Shown here one piece after another: positions 18,241-26,472 of a stretch of 64,000 nucleotides of DNA (the first letter of the stretch is position 1; each line of letters starts with the position of its first letter). Location of the stretch: NCBI RefSeq assembly GCF_030758775.1, contig NZ_CP132384.1, positions 310,001 to 374,000 of the forward strand, read 5' to 3'. The position numbers were made by a program, and so were the translations under genes. This DNA comes from Bifidobacterium asteroides (GTDB lineage Bacteria; Actinomycetota; Actinomycetes; Actinomycetales; Bifidobacteriaceae). Under the pieces are notes generated by a model. It was not told the DNA's origin, ran no database searches, and saw nothing but the letters and a program-made list of their open reading frames with translations.

Positions 18241-18689
18241 GAGGCCTGGTCCTCCGGCTCGTTTCCGGTGCTGTCCGTCAGGGGCTTGTCCATCCACATG
18301 TGCGGACATCCCTCGTCCTGATCGTGAATGCCCATATCCCGATACCCTAAGGACTTATAGAAGCCCGCTACCCGTTCTTGGGCATGGAGTGTGAGCCGGT
18401 CGGCCCCGTGGCTTCGAGCGGTTTCCTCGGCCCTGCCTACCAAATCGGCACCCAGGTGCTGGCCGCGGTAGGGTTTCAGAACCGCCAACCGGCCAAGTGT
18501 CCATGTCTTGCCCTGGTCGGGGAAGACTCGGCATACTCCGACGGGTTCATCCCTGTCATAGGCCACGATATGAAGGCTGGCATCGTCGGTTTGGTCGAAC
18601 TCATTGTGAAAGCCCTGCTCCTCTACGAATACGGCCTTACGGATGGCCTTGGCATCCTCGGGAATGGCCTCGCTCACCTCATACCGCAT
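18237..18689 (-). CDS. GNAT-family N-acetyltransferase (ElaA-like)
   Basis: 150-residue single-domain GNAT protein. The acetyl-CoA loop is LAVLKPYRGQHLGADLV (about residues 68-84); FVEEQGF near the N terminus and GFYKSLGYRDMG near the C terminus are typical of ElaA-like members. Substrate unknown. Overlaps the mscS-like gene by four bases and starts the pair. Confidence 0.82.
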   Translation of the reverse strand: MRYEVSEAIPEDAKAIRKAVFVEEQGFHNEFDQTDDASLHIVAYDRDEPVGVCRVFPDQGKTWTLGRLAVLKPYRGQHLGADLVGRAEETARSHGADRLTLHAQERVAGFYKSLGYRDMGIHDQDEGCPHMWMDKPLTDSTGNEPEDQAS

Positions 18690-18879
18690 GCTTCCTCCTC
18701 GCCATGGTCCTCCGCTGTCTCCAATCTACCAAGCTTGACCCTCGGCATGAACGGATGTCCGCAACCGGACGACGAACGGTCCCTGCGACTGTCGGCTGTC
18801 TGACCCAGACGATTACATGGATGAGGACTCTGCAAGCAGTGCGAGCTTGCAATAGAGATACTGAAGTGATGCGGGAGCG

Positions 18880-19563
18880 ATGGGATTGGTCATGGGCAAG
18901 GATTCAAAACTGACAGGTGCGGCTGGCGAAGCCGGTAAAGGAAATCGGCGCTCGCAGAGGGAGCGGATGCTTGCTGGCGAGCTCTATGACGCCTCGGATC
19001 CCGAACTGGGCCAGCTACGAGTCAAGGCCCACGAGCTTTGCCGTCTTTTCAACGCATCTTCTGAGCAGGAGCGGGACCTGCGCAGCCGGCTTCTGGACGA
19101 GCTGGTGCCCCAGCATGGTCAGGATGTTGACTTTATGGGGCCTATCTATTTCGACTATGGATGCTTCACCAAGCTTGGCTCGCGCATCTTCGCCAATTTC
19201 AACTTCACTGTTCTGGATACTTGCCCGGTGCAGATCGGCGACGATGTGATGATCGGCCCTAATGTCACACTGGCCACCCCTCTGCATCCCCTGCGGTGGC
19301 AGGAGCGGAATCTGAGGCGCCATAAGGATGGCTCCCTCTACGACTACGAGTTGGCGGCTCCGATCACCATAGGCTCCAACTGCTGGCTGGCATCAAACGT
19401 GACTGTGGCCGGGGGAGTGACCATCGGCGATGGTGCGGTCATCGGGGCCGGATCCGTGGTCACCCATGACATCGCACCTGACTCCCTGGCCGTGGGTGTG
19501 CCCTGCCGGGTAATTCGTACCATCACCGAGGCTGATCGGATGGAACTGCCAGGGGAGGGCTGA
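18880..19563 (+). CDS. NodL/LacA-type sugar O-acetyltransferase
   Basis: Left-handed beta-helix (hexapeptide repeat) acetyltransferase of the maltose/galactoside type; transfers acetyl from acetyl-CoA to a sugar hydroxyl. Visible: ERMLAGELYDASDPEL, the catalytic-region TLATPLHPL, and hexapeptide turns ITIGSNCWLASNVTVAGG, IGDGAVIGAGSVVTHDI. 227 residues from the first ATG; an in-frame ATG at 18892 gives MGKDSK and is an equally possible start. Its 3' end overlaps the convergent ABC ATPase gene by 41 bases. A paralogue is at 51923-52588. Confidence 0.86.
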   Translation: MGLVMGKDSKLTGAAGEAGKGNRRSQRERMLAGELYDASDPELGQLRVKAHELCRLFNASSEQERDLRSRLLDELVPQHGQDVDFMGPIYFDYGCFTKLGSRIFANFNFTVLDTCPVQIGDDVMIGPNVTLATPLHPLRWQERNLRRHKDGSLYDYELAAPITIGSNCWLASNVTVAGGVTIGDGAVIGAGSVVTHDIAPDSLAVGVPCRVIRTITEADRMELPGEG

Positions 19564-20332
19564 AGGCCTCCTGGTTTGGCACGGCATCCATGCTGGCCAG
19601 CTGCTGGGCTATGGTCTGTGGGTCTCCGCCCGGGCATGCTGCCTGAATGCGTCCGTCCTGGAGGAAGATGACGCGGTGGGCCCGGGCGGCGACGTTGGGG
19701 TCGTGGGTCACCATGAGGATGGTCTGGCCGCTGCGGACGGCCAGGTCGAAGAGGTCCATGACCTCCCGCGAGCTATGGGTGTCCAGGGCGCCGGTGGGCT
19801 CGTCGGCCATGATGATCTCCGGGCTGGCGGCCAGGGACCTGGCGATGGCCACGCGCTGCTGCTGGCCTCCGCTCATGTCAGCTGGATAGGTGTTGGCATA
19901 ACCCTCTAAGCCGACGTTCGACAGGGCAGACAGGGCTGCTTGGGCGGAGATTTTCCTGCCGCCGAAGAGGCTGGACAGCATGGTGTTCTGCAAACAGGTG
20001 AAGGCGTTGACCAGGTTGTAGTCCTGGAAAACGAAGCCGATATGGTCGCGCCGGAGCCTGGTCAGCTCTTTCTCTTTCATCCGGGTCAGGTCCTCCCCGG
20101 CGATGGCCACCCTGCCCTGTCTGACCTGGAGCAGTCCCGCGGCGCAATAGAGGAGGGTCGATTTGCCGGCGCCCGAAGGTCCCATGATGGCCGTCCAGGT
20201 TCCCGCCTGACATTCCAGGCTGATCTCGTCCAGCACCCGGGCACCCTGCTTCTGCCGCGTTCCGTAGTCGTAGCAGATCTTGTCCAGAATGAGCGGTTGT
20301 GCGTATGGATCCTTGATCGCCCGATGCTGCAT
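19523..20332 (-). CDS. ABC transporter ATPase, MacB/LolD type, without adjacent permease
   Basis: 269-residue nucleotide-binding domain. Walker A GPSGAGKST, Q-loop FVFQDYNL, signature MSGGQQQRVAIARSL, Walker B IIMADEPTGALD and the switch VTHD are complete. The FVFQDYNLV and DEPTGALD forms are typical of the MacB/LolD/FtsE-like group that pairs with FtsX-like permeases. No permease gene is adjacent on either side, so it is an orphan ATPase in this window. The ~35 C-terminal residues are extra to the domain and overlap the neighbouring acetyltransferase gene. Confidence 0.85.
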   Translation of the reverse strand: MQHRAIKDPYAQPLILDKICYDYGTRQKQGARVLDEISLECQAGTWTAIMGPSGAGKSTLLYCAAGLLQVRQGRVAIAGEDLTRMKEKELTRLRRDHIGFVFQDYNLVNAFTCLQNTMLSSLFGGRKISAQAALSALSNVGLEGYANTYPADMSGGQQQRVAIARSLAASPEIIMADEPTGALDTHSSREVMDLFDLAVRSGQTILMVTHDPNVAARAHRVIFLQDGRIQAACPGGDPQTIAQQLASMDAVPNQEAFSPPLAVPSDQPR

Positions 20333-20727
20333 CGTTGCCTTCCTTCCGATCGCTTCCTGTCTAGTCTTTACCTCTATAAGACCATGGCCAGAGCTCCTGT
20401 CAGGGTGTTTTCAGGGTCGAATCGGGGACGGTTCAGGGTGGAATCCACAGGATTCGCATTTGCTCCTGAAAGGTATGTATCGTGAACGTAGGGGGTCGTA
20501 TCTCTTGCCGGAAGGGGGGATTGATGGGCGGGTCGTCATCAGGCTGACAGGGATTCGGTGATTGCTTATTTCCTTGGAATTGCAAGGATGCAACCGTCGG
20601 TTGACGGCAAATATCGGTGTCTTCGCCGGGTGCAACCCAAAGCTGGTGGCGGTCGGAGCCACGCACGTTTCATCATGGCCTCGTTGCTGGTTGAATCGGC
20701 AATCTGCCGATCGGGAGAAAGAACAAT
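20333..20727. other. 395-base intergenic region before XRE regulator gene
   Basis: Divergent region between the ABC ATPase and the XRE regulator. No convincing gene or RNA seen. It has several short direct and inverted repeats; the clearest is the palindrome at 20695-20711 listed separately. Confidence 0.5.
20695..20711. promoter_or_regulatory. palindrome ATCGGCA-ATC-TGCCGAT upstream of XRE gene
   Basis: Perfect seven-base arms with a three-base spacer, ending 16 bases before the ATG of the XRE regulator and directly before its ribosome site (GGAGAAAG). Position suits autoregulation by the encoded repressor; this is inferred. Confidence 0.42.
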
Positions 20728-21756
20728 ATGAGTTTCAGAACCAACGTGCAGTATCTGCGTTCGCAGCGCAACATGACTCAGGAGCAGCTGGCCATGCTGG
20801 TGGGGGTGTCCCGTCAGGCGGTGTCCAAGTGGGAGTTAGACAAGGCATATCCTGAGATGGACAAGCTCCTGGCCATCTGTGACCTCTTCGGCTGCACCCT
20901 TGATGACCTGGTCCTGGGCGATGTTCGGCAGCCGGGTTCCGGGCAGCGTGCGTCCAGGCCGGACCATCAGGATGCCGCACAGGCGACTCCGCCAATCCAT
21001 GCGACTATGCCGCCTGTCCCGTCTGCTATGGAAGACGTTACCGGCTACGCCTCCTTCAGCAATGTCTACAGTCTTCGGATGGCTTTCGGAATTGCCCTTA
21101 TCATGCTTGGACTGGCTTTCGGTGGTCTTTTTGCCGGAGTCAGTCAACCGACAGACGCCCAGAATGGTCTGGCCTTTCTCGCTCTGATGATTGGCATCGT
21201 CCTGGGCCTGGCCTGTCTCATACCGGCGATTTCCACCAGGAAGGACTTTCGCCGCAGGCATCCCTATGTGGCGGATTTCTATACCGATGAGGAGCGCTCG
21301 CGAGTTTATCGGCAGACTACCTGGGAGTTGGTCTGCGGTCTGGCTGTCGTGCTCCTGGATGTGGGTATCAACTCTGCCGGATACCTGATCTGGGGCTGGT
21401 CCGATCAGGTCAGAGGGTTTGTCTTCTTCCTTCTTCTGGCTCTGGGGGTCTTCCTACTGGTCCACGCTGGAACAAGCCATAGGATGATGAACCTCCGTGC
21501 CTACAACAGGCAGGTTGATTCCGTCGATGACGGTCGCTGGGATACCTATCGTTACGAGCACCGGGTAAGCAATGCCATCAGCGGAACCGTCATGGGCCTT
21601 TGCACGCTGGTGGCCCTGACCATGCTCTTCTCCGGCAATTACGACAATCTCTTCGGTTGGCGCATCCCATTCTGGGCCATCTGGATCATCGGCGGGGTGT
21701 TCTGCGGAGTGCTCCAGTCTCTGATCGGCATCTTCCGCAAGCCTCCTCGTGCTTGA
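20728..21756 (+). CDS. XRE-type HTH regulator with C-terminal membrane domain
   Basis: 342 residues. N-terminal XRE/Cro helix-turn-helix (about 5-60: LRSQRNMTQEQLAMLVGVSRQ, QAVSKWELDKAYPEMDKLL), a polar linker to about residue 105, then about six hydrophobic segments forming membrane helices (for example FGIALIMLGLAFGGLFAG, IPFWAIWIIGGVFCGVL). The layout resembles one-component membrane-anchored regulators that sense envelope conditions. GGAGAAAG precedes the ATG. The adjacent divergent ABC ATPase may be a target; ligand and regulon unknown. Confidence 0.83.
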   Translation: MSFRTNVQYLRSQRNMTQEQLAMLVGVSRQAVSKWELDKAYPEMDKLLAICDLFGCTLDDLVLGDVRQPGSGQRASRPDHQDAAQATPPIHATMPPVPSAMEDVTGYASFSNVYSLRMAFGIALIMLGLAFGGLFAGVSQPTDAQNGLAFLALMIGIVLGLACLIPAISTRKDFRRRHPYVADFYTDEERSRVYRQTTWELVCGLAVVLLDVGINSAGYLIWGWSDQVRGFVFFLLLALGVFLLVHAGTSHRMMNLRAYNRQVDSVDDGRWDTYRYEHRVSNAISGTVMGLCTLVALTMLFSGNYDNLFGWRIPFWAIWIIGGVFCGVLQSLIGIFRKPPRA

Positions 21757-21766
21757 GACCGCTGAT

Positions 21767-21795
21767 TTGCCTTACTCGACGGAATGTAGTAGTCT
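21767..21795 (+). promoter_or_regulatory. probable promoter of rpmB
   Basis: TTGCCT and TAGTCT separated by 17 bases, about 85 bases upstream of the rpmB start; the only good -35/-10 pair in this gap. Confidence 0.45.
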
Positions 21796-21880
21796 AACAA
21801 AGTTGTGTGTTCATCCGTAGCCTTGCGTTGCGGGCAAGGACACCTGGGACGACTTGGAAAACAACGTAAAGGAAGTCATC

Positions 21881-22075
21881 ATGGCAGCTCGTTGCGCGGT
21901 GTGCGGCAAGGGCCCGCAGACCGGTTACAGTGTTTCTCATTCGCATATCCGGAACAAGCGCATCTTCCGCCCCAACCTGCAGTCGGTGCACACCACCGTT
22001 GATGGTCAGAATGTGCGTCTGCGCGTCTGCGTCAAGTGCCTCAAGGCCGGCAAGGTGCAGCGCATCGCCGCCTGA
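21881..22075 (+). CDS. rpmB: ribosomal protein bL28
   Basis: 64-residue protein of the large ribosomal subunit. [31 protein letters not shown] and [11 protein letters not shown] give the family pattern, and the two CxxC pairs form a zinc-binding (C+) version. The start at 21881 has AAAGGA nine bases upstream. Monocistronic between its own promoter and a strong terminator. Confidence 0.96.
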   Translation: MAARCAVCGKGPQTGYSVSHSHIRNKRIFRPNLQSVHTTVDGQNVRLRVCVKCLKAGKVQRIAA

Positions 22076-22099
22076 GTGCGGTTCGTCGGTCGTATATGG

Positions 22100-22130
22100 A
22101 CCCCCGGGGGCATAAGCTCCGGGGGTTCTT
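22100..22130 (+). terminator. rho-independent terminator after rpmB
   Basis: ACCCCCGG and CCGGGGGT arms, with further GC/GC pairing inside, followed by TCTTGT; located 25 bases after the rpmB stop. Confidence 0.75.
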
Positions 22131-22176
22131 GTCATCCTGAGGGATGATGGTCGGCGCTTGCGGGAGGTGATCGGGT

Positions 22177-24654
22177 ATGTCGGCAGTGGCTCGTGTAGGT
22201 CTGCACAGCACCGTGGCCTCGCTGGTGGCCAACAGGCGTCGGGTGAGCGCTCTCAAGGCTCTGGGCGTGGTCACGGTAGGGGATGCGCTGACCTACTATC
22301 CTTTCCGCATCACCGATCCCATGCAGGTCACCACTATTGCCGGCATTCGGCTGGGTGAGCCCTGTGCCTTCGCTGCCCGGGTGGACCAGGTGCGTCTGGT
22401 GCCTCTGAGCGGTCACCGGGGCTTCCGGCTGGATGTGATGGTGGACGATGCTGCCTTCGTCAGCGGTCGGGGCGGTACTCCGCTTGCGGTCAGGCTGGTC
22501 TTCTTCTCTCATAAGAAGCCCTATATGGATTGGATGGTCCGTCGGCTGCAGGTAGGGGCGGATCTGGTCGTGGCCGGTGAGCCCGGCATCTACATGGACC
22601 AGCTCCAGTTCACTCATCCGGAGACCCTGGTTGTTGCTGATGCCAATCAGGAGGTTTCCGCGGACGCTTCTCGGCCCGATGCGGCCAGTCTTGACGAGGC
22701 CCTGGAGCGGATCCGTCGACCGCGGCCGGTCTATCACGCCAGTTCCCGCATTTCCTCAGACCATATTCACGATGTCATTCTGGGTTTTCTGCGTCTGCTG
22801 GCGCAGGCCGATGATGCATCTGGCACCATCCCTGTAGCCGGTGCCGCAGAAGAGGAACACAACAGTGCCGAGGTCCGCATCAATCCAGAAGCGTTGGGTC
22901 GGGCTATACCTGATGTGCTGCCCGAGCAGGTCCGTGTCGACCAAGGGCTGATGCATCGTGCCCGTGCCCTGCTGGGCATGCATGCGCCCGACAGCCCTGA
23001 CGACTTCGCTGCGGCACGCAAGACCCTGCGCTATGAGGAGGCCTTCGTCTCGCAGACAGCCCTTCTGCAGACCCGCCGACAGACCCAGCAACAGCCCACT
23101 TATCCATGCGCGGATTCGGGTGCCGACCGTCCAGACACCCTGCCTGCCCGTTTCATCGGCTCTCTGCCATTCCAGCTGACCGATGGCCAGCGTCAGGTCA
23201 TCAATGATATCGGTGTCGACATGGCCAAGGATCAGCCCATGCAGCGGCTTCTGCAGGGCGAGGTCGGCTCCGGCAAGACCGTGGTGGCCCTGGCAGCCAT
23301 GCTCCAGGCGGTTCAGGCTGGTCATCAGGCTGTTTTGGTGGCTCCGACCCAGGTGCTGGCCGAACAGCACTATGCATCCATCGGCGGCATGCTCAAGGCC
23401 ATGGGCACCGATGTGACCGCCACTGCCGTCGAAGGCCGCCATAAGCCTGTGGACAACGTCACCATGATTCGTATGACGGATCAGCTGGTGCTGCCTCTGG
23501 TGCTGCTGACCGGAGGCATGAGACTGGCCCAGCGCCGTTCCGCTCTGGCTGTCTCGGCTTCGGGCCGTCCCTGCATTGTCATCGCCACCCATGCGGCCTT
23601 CTCCAAGACCTTCCAGGCCCCCAATCTGGCTCTGACCGTCATCGACGAGCAGCATCGTTTTGGGGTTGAGCAACGTGAGGAGCTGCGTCGCAAATCCGAT
23701 CGCGTTCCCCACCTGTTGATCATGACCGCCACGCCCATCCCGCGTACAGCCGCCATGACCTGGTTCGGTAATCTGGACATCTCCGCCCTGACCGAGCTGC
23801 CCAGCAACCGCAAACCGGTCCGTACCCACGTCATCGCCGAGTCTGACGGGCCGACCATGGGCGCCATGTTCCTGCACCTTCGTCGACGAATTGATGCTGG
23901 GGAGCGAGCCTATGTCATCTGCGCCCGCATCGACGATGAGGACGACCCTTCGGTCTCCTCAGACCGCTCCGGCCAATCCAGTGCGTCTGACTCCCAACCT
24001 GAACTGCTGGTTGAGGAAGGCCAAGGTGATGGCCAGCGTCCGCCTCTGCACTCGGTGGCTGAAATGAGTCAGCGACTGGCTGCCCTGCCGCAATTCCAAG
24101 GCATTGCCATGGCCACGCTGACTGGTCGAGATGACGACGCCACAAAGAATGCCGTCATGGCGGACTTCGCCTCGGGTCGCGCCCCCCTGTTGGTAGCCAC
24201 CACTGTGGTGGAGGTGGGGGTGGATGTGCCCCAAGCCTCCTGCATTGTCATCTTCGATGCCGATCGGTTCGGACTCTCCCAGCTTCATCAGCTGCGCGGC
24301 AGGGTGGGGCGCGGCGGCACCGATTCATGGGCATTCCTGATCTCGCGTGCCCCTGCGGATTCCCCTGCTGCCGATCGGCTCGAAGTCATTCGCGACACCA
24401 CTGACGGGGCCAAAATCGCCGAGGAGGATATCCGCATCAGAGGAGCCGGCGATGTGTTGGGCGATGCCCAGTCCGGCGGCCATTCCTCCCTGAAGCTTCT
24501 GCGGGTGGTCACCGATGCGCCCATGATCGCCCGTGCCCGCACCCAGGCAGGCCAACTCCTGGAATCCGACCCTACTCTGGTCGGGCAGCCCCAGCTGGCT
24601 GGCGCTGTCTTGGACTTTATGAGAGGCAACGAAGGTTTCCTGGTCTCCAGCTGA
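22177..24654 (+). CDS. recG: ATP-dependent DNA helicase RecG
   Basis: Branch-migration helicase that reverses stalled replication forks. 825 residues, longer than E. coli RecG (693) because of inserts typical of actinobacteria, such as a polar stretch after about residue 215 and another at about 590-625. Wedge domain at the N terminus (TYYPFRITD), Walker A GEVGSGKT (about 361-368), Walker B DEQHRFG (about 489), TATPIPRTAAM, TTVVEVGVDVPQA and QLRGRVGRGG. Followed closely by rsmD on the same strand. Confidence 0.95.
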   Translation: MSAVARVGLHSTVASLVANRRRVSALKALGVVTVGDALTYYPFRITDPMQVTTIAGIRLGEPCAFAARVDQVRLVPLSGHRGFRLDVMVDDAAFVSGRGGTPLAVRLVFFSHKKPYMDWMVRRLQVGADLVVAGEPGIYMDQLQFTHPETLVVADANQEVSADASRPDAASLDEALERIRRPRPVYHASSRISSDHIHDVILGFLRLLAQADDASGTIPVAGAAEEEHNSAEVRINPEALGRAIPDVLPEQVRVDQGLMHRARALLGMHAPDSPDDFAAARKTLRYEEAFVSQTALLQTRRQTQQQPTYPCADSGADRPDTLPARFIGSLPFQLTDGQRQVINDIGVDMAKDQPMQRLLQGEVGSGKTVVALAAMLQAVQAGHQAVLVAPTQVLAEQHYASIGGMLKAMGTDVTATAVEGRHKPVDNVTMIRMTDQLVLPLVLLTGGMRLAQRRSALAVSASGRPCIVIATHAAFSKTFQAPNLALTVIDEQHRFGVEQREELRRKSDRVPHLLIMTATPIPRTAAMTWFGNLDISALTELPSNRKPVRTHVIAESDGPTMGAMFLHLRRRIDAGERAYVICARIDDEDDPSVSSDRSGQSSASDSQPELLVEEGQGDGQRPPLHSVAEMSQRLAALPQFQGIAMATLTGRDDDATKNAVMADFASGRAPLLVATTVVEVGVDVPQASCIVIFDADRFGLSQLHQLRGRVGRGGTDSWAFLISRAPADSPAADRLEVIRDTTDGAKIAEEDIRIRGAGDVLGDAQSGGHSSLKLLRVVTDAPMIARARTQAGQLLESDPTLVGQPQLAGAVLDFMRGNEGFLVSS

Positions 24655-24670
24655 AAGGACAACAGACCAT

Positions 24671-25270
24671 ATGCACATCATCGCCGGCCGCTTCAAGGGA
24701 TTCCCCATTCCCGCAGCCCTCAAGGGCACCCGGCCCACCACCGATCGGACCAAGGAGGCCATTTTCTCCCATCTGGAGTCCGAAGGCCTGCTGTCCGGTG
24801 CTCGGGTCCTGGACCTGTTCGCCGGCACCGGGGCCTTGGGATTCGAAGCCCTATCCCGCGGTGCCCAGAGCCTGGTGGCTGTGGAGTCTTCTGGTCGTGT
24901 CGCCGGACTGCTGTCACGCTCGGCCGCAGGGTTGCGACATCATCCGGCCTGGGATTCAGCCATGGACATTCGCGTCAGCAGAAACCGTGCCGAGCGCTTT
25001 GTTCGTCCCCTCTCCTCCGGTCATGAGGATGCCGGTCTGTCCGAGGCCTGCTTCGACCTGGTCTTCATGGATCCGCCTTACGATCTGTCGACGGAGGACT
25101 GCCAAAGCATTATGACCGGTTTGACTGGCCGAAAAATGGTGGACGATAGAGGCATGATCATTCTGGAGCGATCGACACGTACCCCGTCGCCCGCGGCTCC
25201 TCAAGGATGGACCACTGATCAGGCCCGCACCTATGGGGAGACAGCAGTCTACTATCTGACAGCCCGCTGA
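24671..25270 (+). CDS. rsmD: 16S rRNA (guanine(966)-N2)-methyltransferase
   Basis: 199-residue SAM-dependent methyltransferase. MHIIAGRFKG, RPTTDRTKEAIFSHL, the SAM motif VLDLFAGTGALGFEALSRGA and catalytic MDPPYD are the RsmD signature. Starts 16 bases after recG with AAAGGAC as ribosome site. Its last 19 bases overlap the convergent trmD. Confidence 0.93.
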   Translation: MHIIAGRFKGFPIPAALKGTRPTTDRTKEAIFSHLESEGLLSGARVLDLFAGTGALGFEALSRGAQSLVAVESSGRVAGLLSRSAAGLRHHPAWDSAMDIRVSRNRAERFVRPLSSGHEDAGLSEACFDLVFMDPPYDLSTEDCQSIMTGLTGRKMVDDRGMIILERSTRTPSPAAPQGWTTDQARTYGETAVYYLTAR

Positions 25271-26229
25271 TCATCCATGGAATTTGACGGCTGATCCAGA
25301 GGTCTCGGATGCGTTTCCCGTGTGTCCCAGCCCAGGTCTTCCAAGAGACGGCGGTCATGCTTATCGAAGGTTGAGCAGTCCAAGCGGGCAATCAGGTCGG
25401 GACGGATCCGACTGGTTCGCTTGATGGCCTCATCGCGCCGGAACCGGTCCACCTTTCCGTGGTCGCCGCTGGTCAGTATTTCGGGCACGGCCATGCCACG
25501 CCAGGTTGTGGGGCGTGTGTACTGGCGATATTCCAGCAGGGGCTCATCACCTGTGTAGGATTCCTGCACAATGGATTCCGGATTGCCCATGAACCCAGGC
25601 AGGAGCCGGGTGATGGCCTCCAGCATGACCGAGACGGCCACCTCGCCCCCATTGAGCACGTAGTCGCCAATGGAGTACTCCCGGATGTCGATCCCCTGAT
25701 TCCGGTAGTAGTCGGGGATGCGTGCGTCATAGCCTTCGTAGCGGCCGCAGCCGAATACCAGCCTCTCCGCCCGTGACAGTTCGGTTGCATCGGCCTGGGT
25801 GAACAGGGGTGCGGATGGGTTGGGGAAGATCAGGACTGGACCGGCCGCACCAGCCTTGTAGCTGTCTGCTGGTGAATCTGCCTCGGCTGCTGTGCCATCG
25901 CTTTTCTCGCCGGACCTCTTCATCGCTTCTTTTTGTCCATTAACATCAGCGGTGTTGGCTGTCTGGTCCGAAGGCGGTTGTTGCTGAGTCGGTCCATCTG
26001 GCATGCCCAGCAGATCGTCCAGGCACTGACCCCAAACTTCGGGTTTCATGACCATACCTGCTCCGCCGCCAACCGGCGTATCGTCCACGGAGTGGTGCAC
26101 GTCATGGGTCCAGTCGCGCAGATTGTGGGCGTGTATGGCCACCAGACCTTTCTCCTGGGCCTTGCCTAGCAGACTGAGTCCAGTTACGTCAAAATACTCG
26201 GGAAAGACAGAGACGATATCGATTTGCAT
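25252..26229 (-). CDS. trmD: tRNA (guanine(37)-N1)-methyltransferase with acidic insert
   Basis: Makes m1G37 in tRNAs to prevent frameshifting; SPOUT-class knot methyltransferase. MQIDIVSVFPEYFD, HNLRDWTHDVHHSVDDTPVGGGAGMV, CGRYEGYDAR and SIGDYVLNGGE are diagnostic. 325 residues against about 245-255 in E. coli: the extra length is mainly a hydrophilic insert at about residues 76-128 between the VMKPEVW block and VLIFPNPSAPLFTQ, plus a short C-terminal tail. The ATG at 26229 is chosen because homologues begin MQIDIVSVFPE; the frame is open to 26247. Confidence 0.94.
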   Translation of the reverse strand: MQIDIVSVFPEYFDVTGLSLLGKAQEKGLVAIHAHNLRDWTHDVHHSVDDTPVGGGAGMVMKPEVWGQCLDDLLGMPDGPTQQQPPSDQTANTADVNGQKEAMKRSGEKSDGTAAEADSPADSYKAGAAGPVLIFPNPSAPLFTQADATELSRAERLVFGCGRYEGYDARIPDYYRNQGIDIREYSIGDYVLNGGEVAVSVMLEAITRLLPGFMGNPESIVQESYTGDEPLLEYRQYTRPTTWRGMAVPEILTSGDHGKVDRFRRDEAIKRTSRIRPDLIARLDCSTFDKHDRRLLEDLGWDTRETHPRPLDQPSNSMDDQRAVR

Positions 26230-26472
26230 GCCACCAACTCTACCCAAGCCTGTTCGGGTCGGAATCGGGCACGGATTGGTACACCTATGAGTGTTACACT
26301 GTCTGGGTCTTCAAGTCGCGTATGAATCCGGCTTGGGAGATGTCATCAACGCAGCCAGAGAGCTATAACCGTTGCGTAAACAGCAATGAGAGCGGTATCG
26401 GATGATGCCATGCCGTACGGATCCGTGGTGATGGCTATGCGAACAGTCTGATGCGTGAGGAGCGGACGGTCC

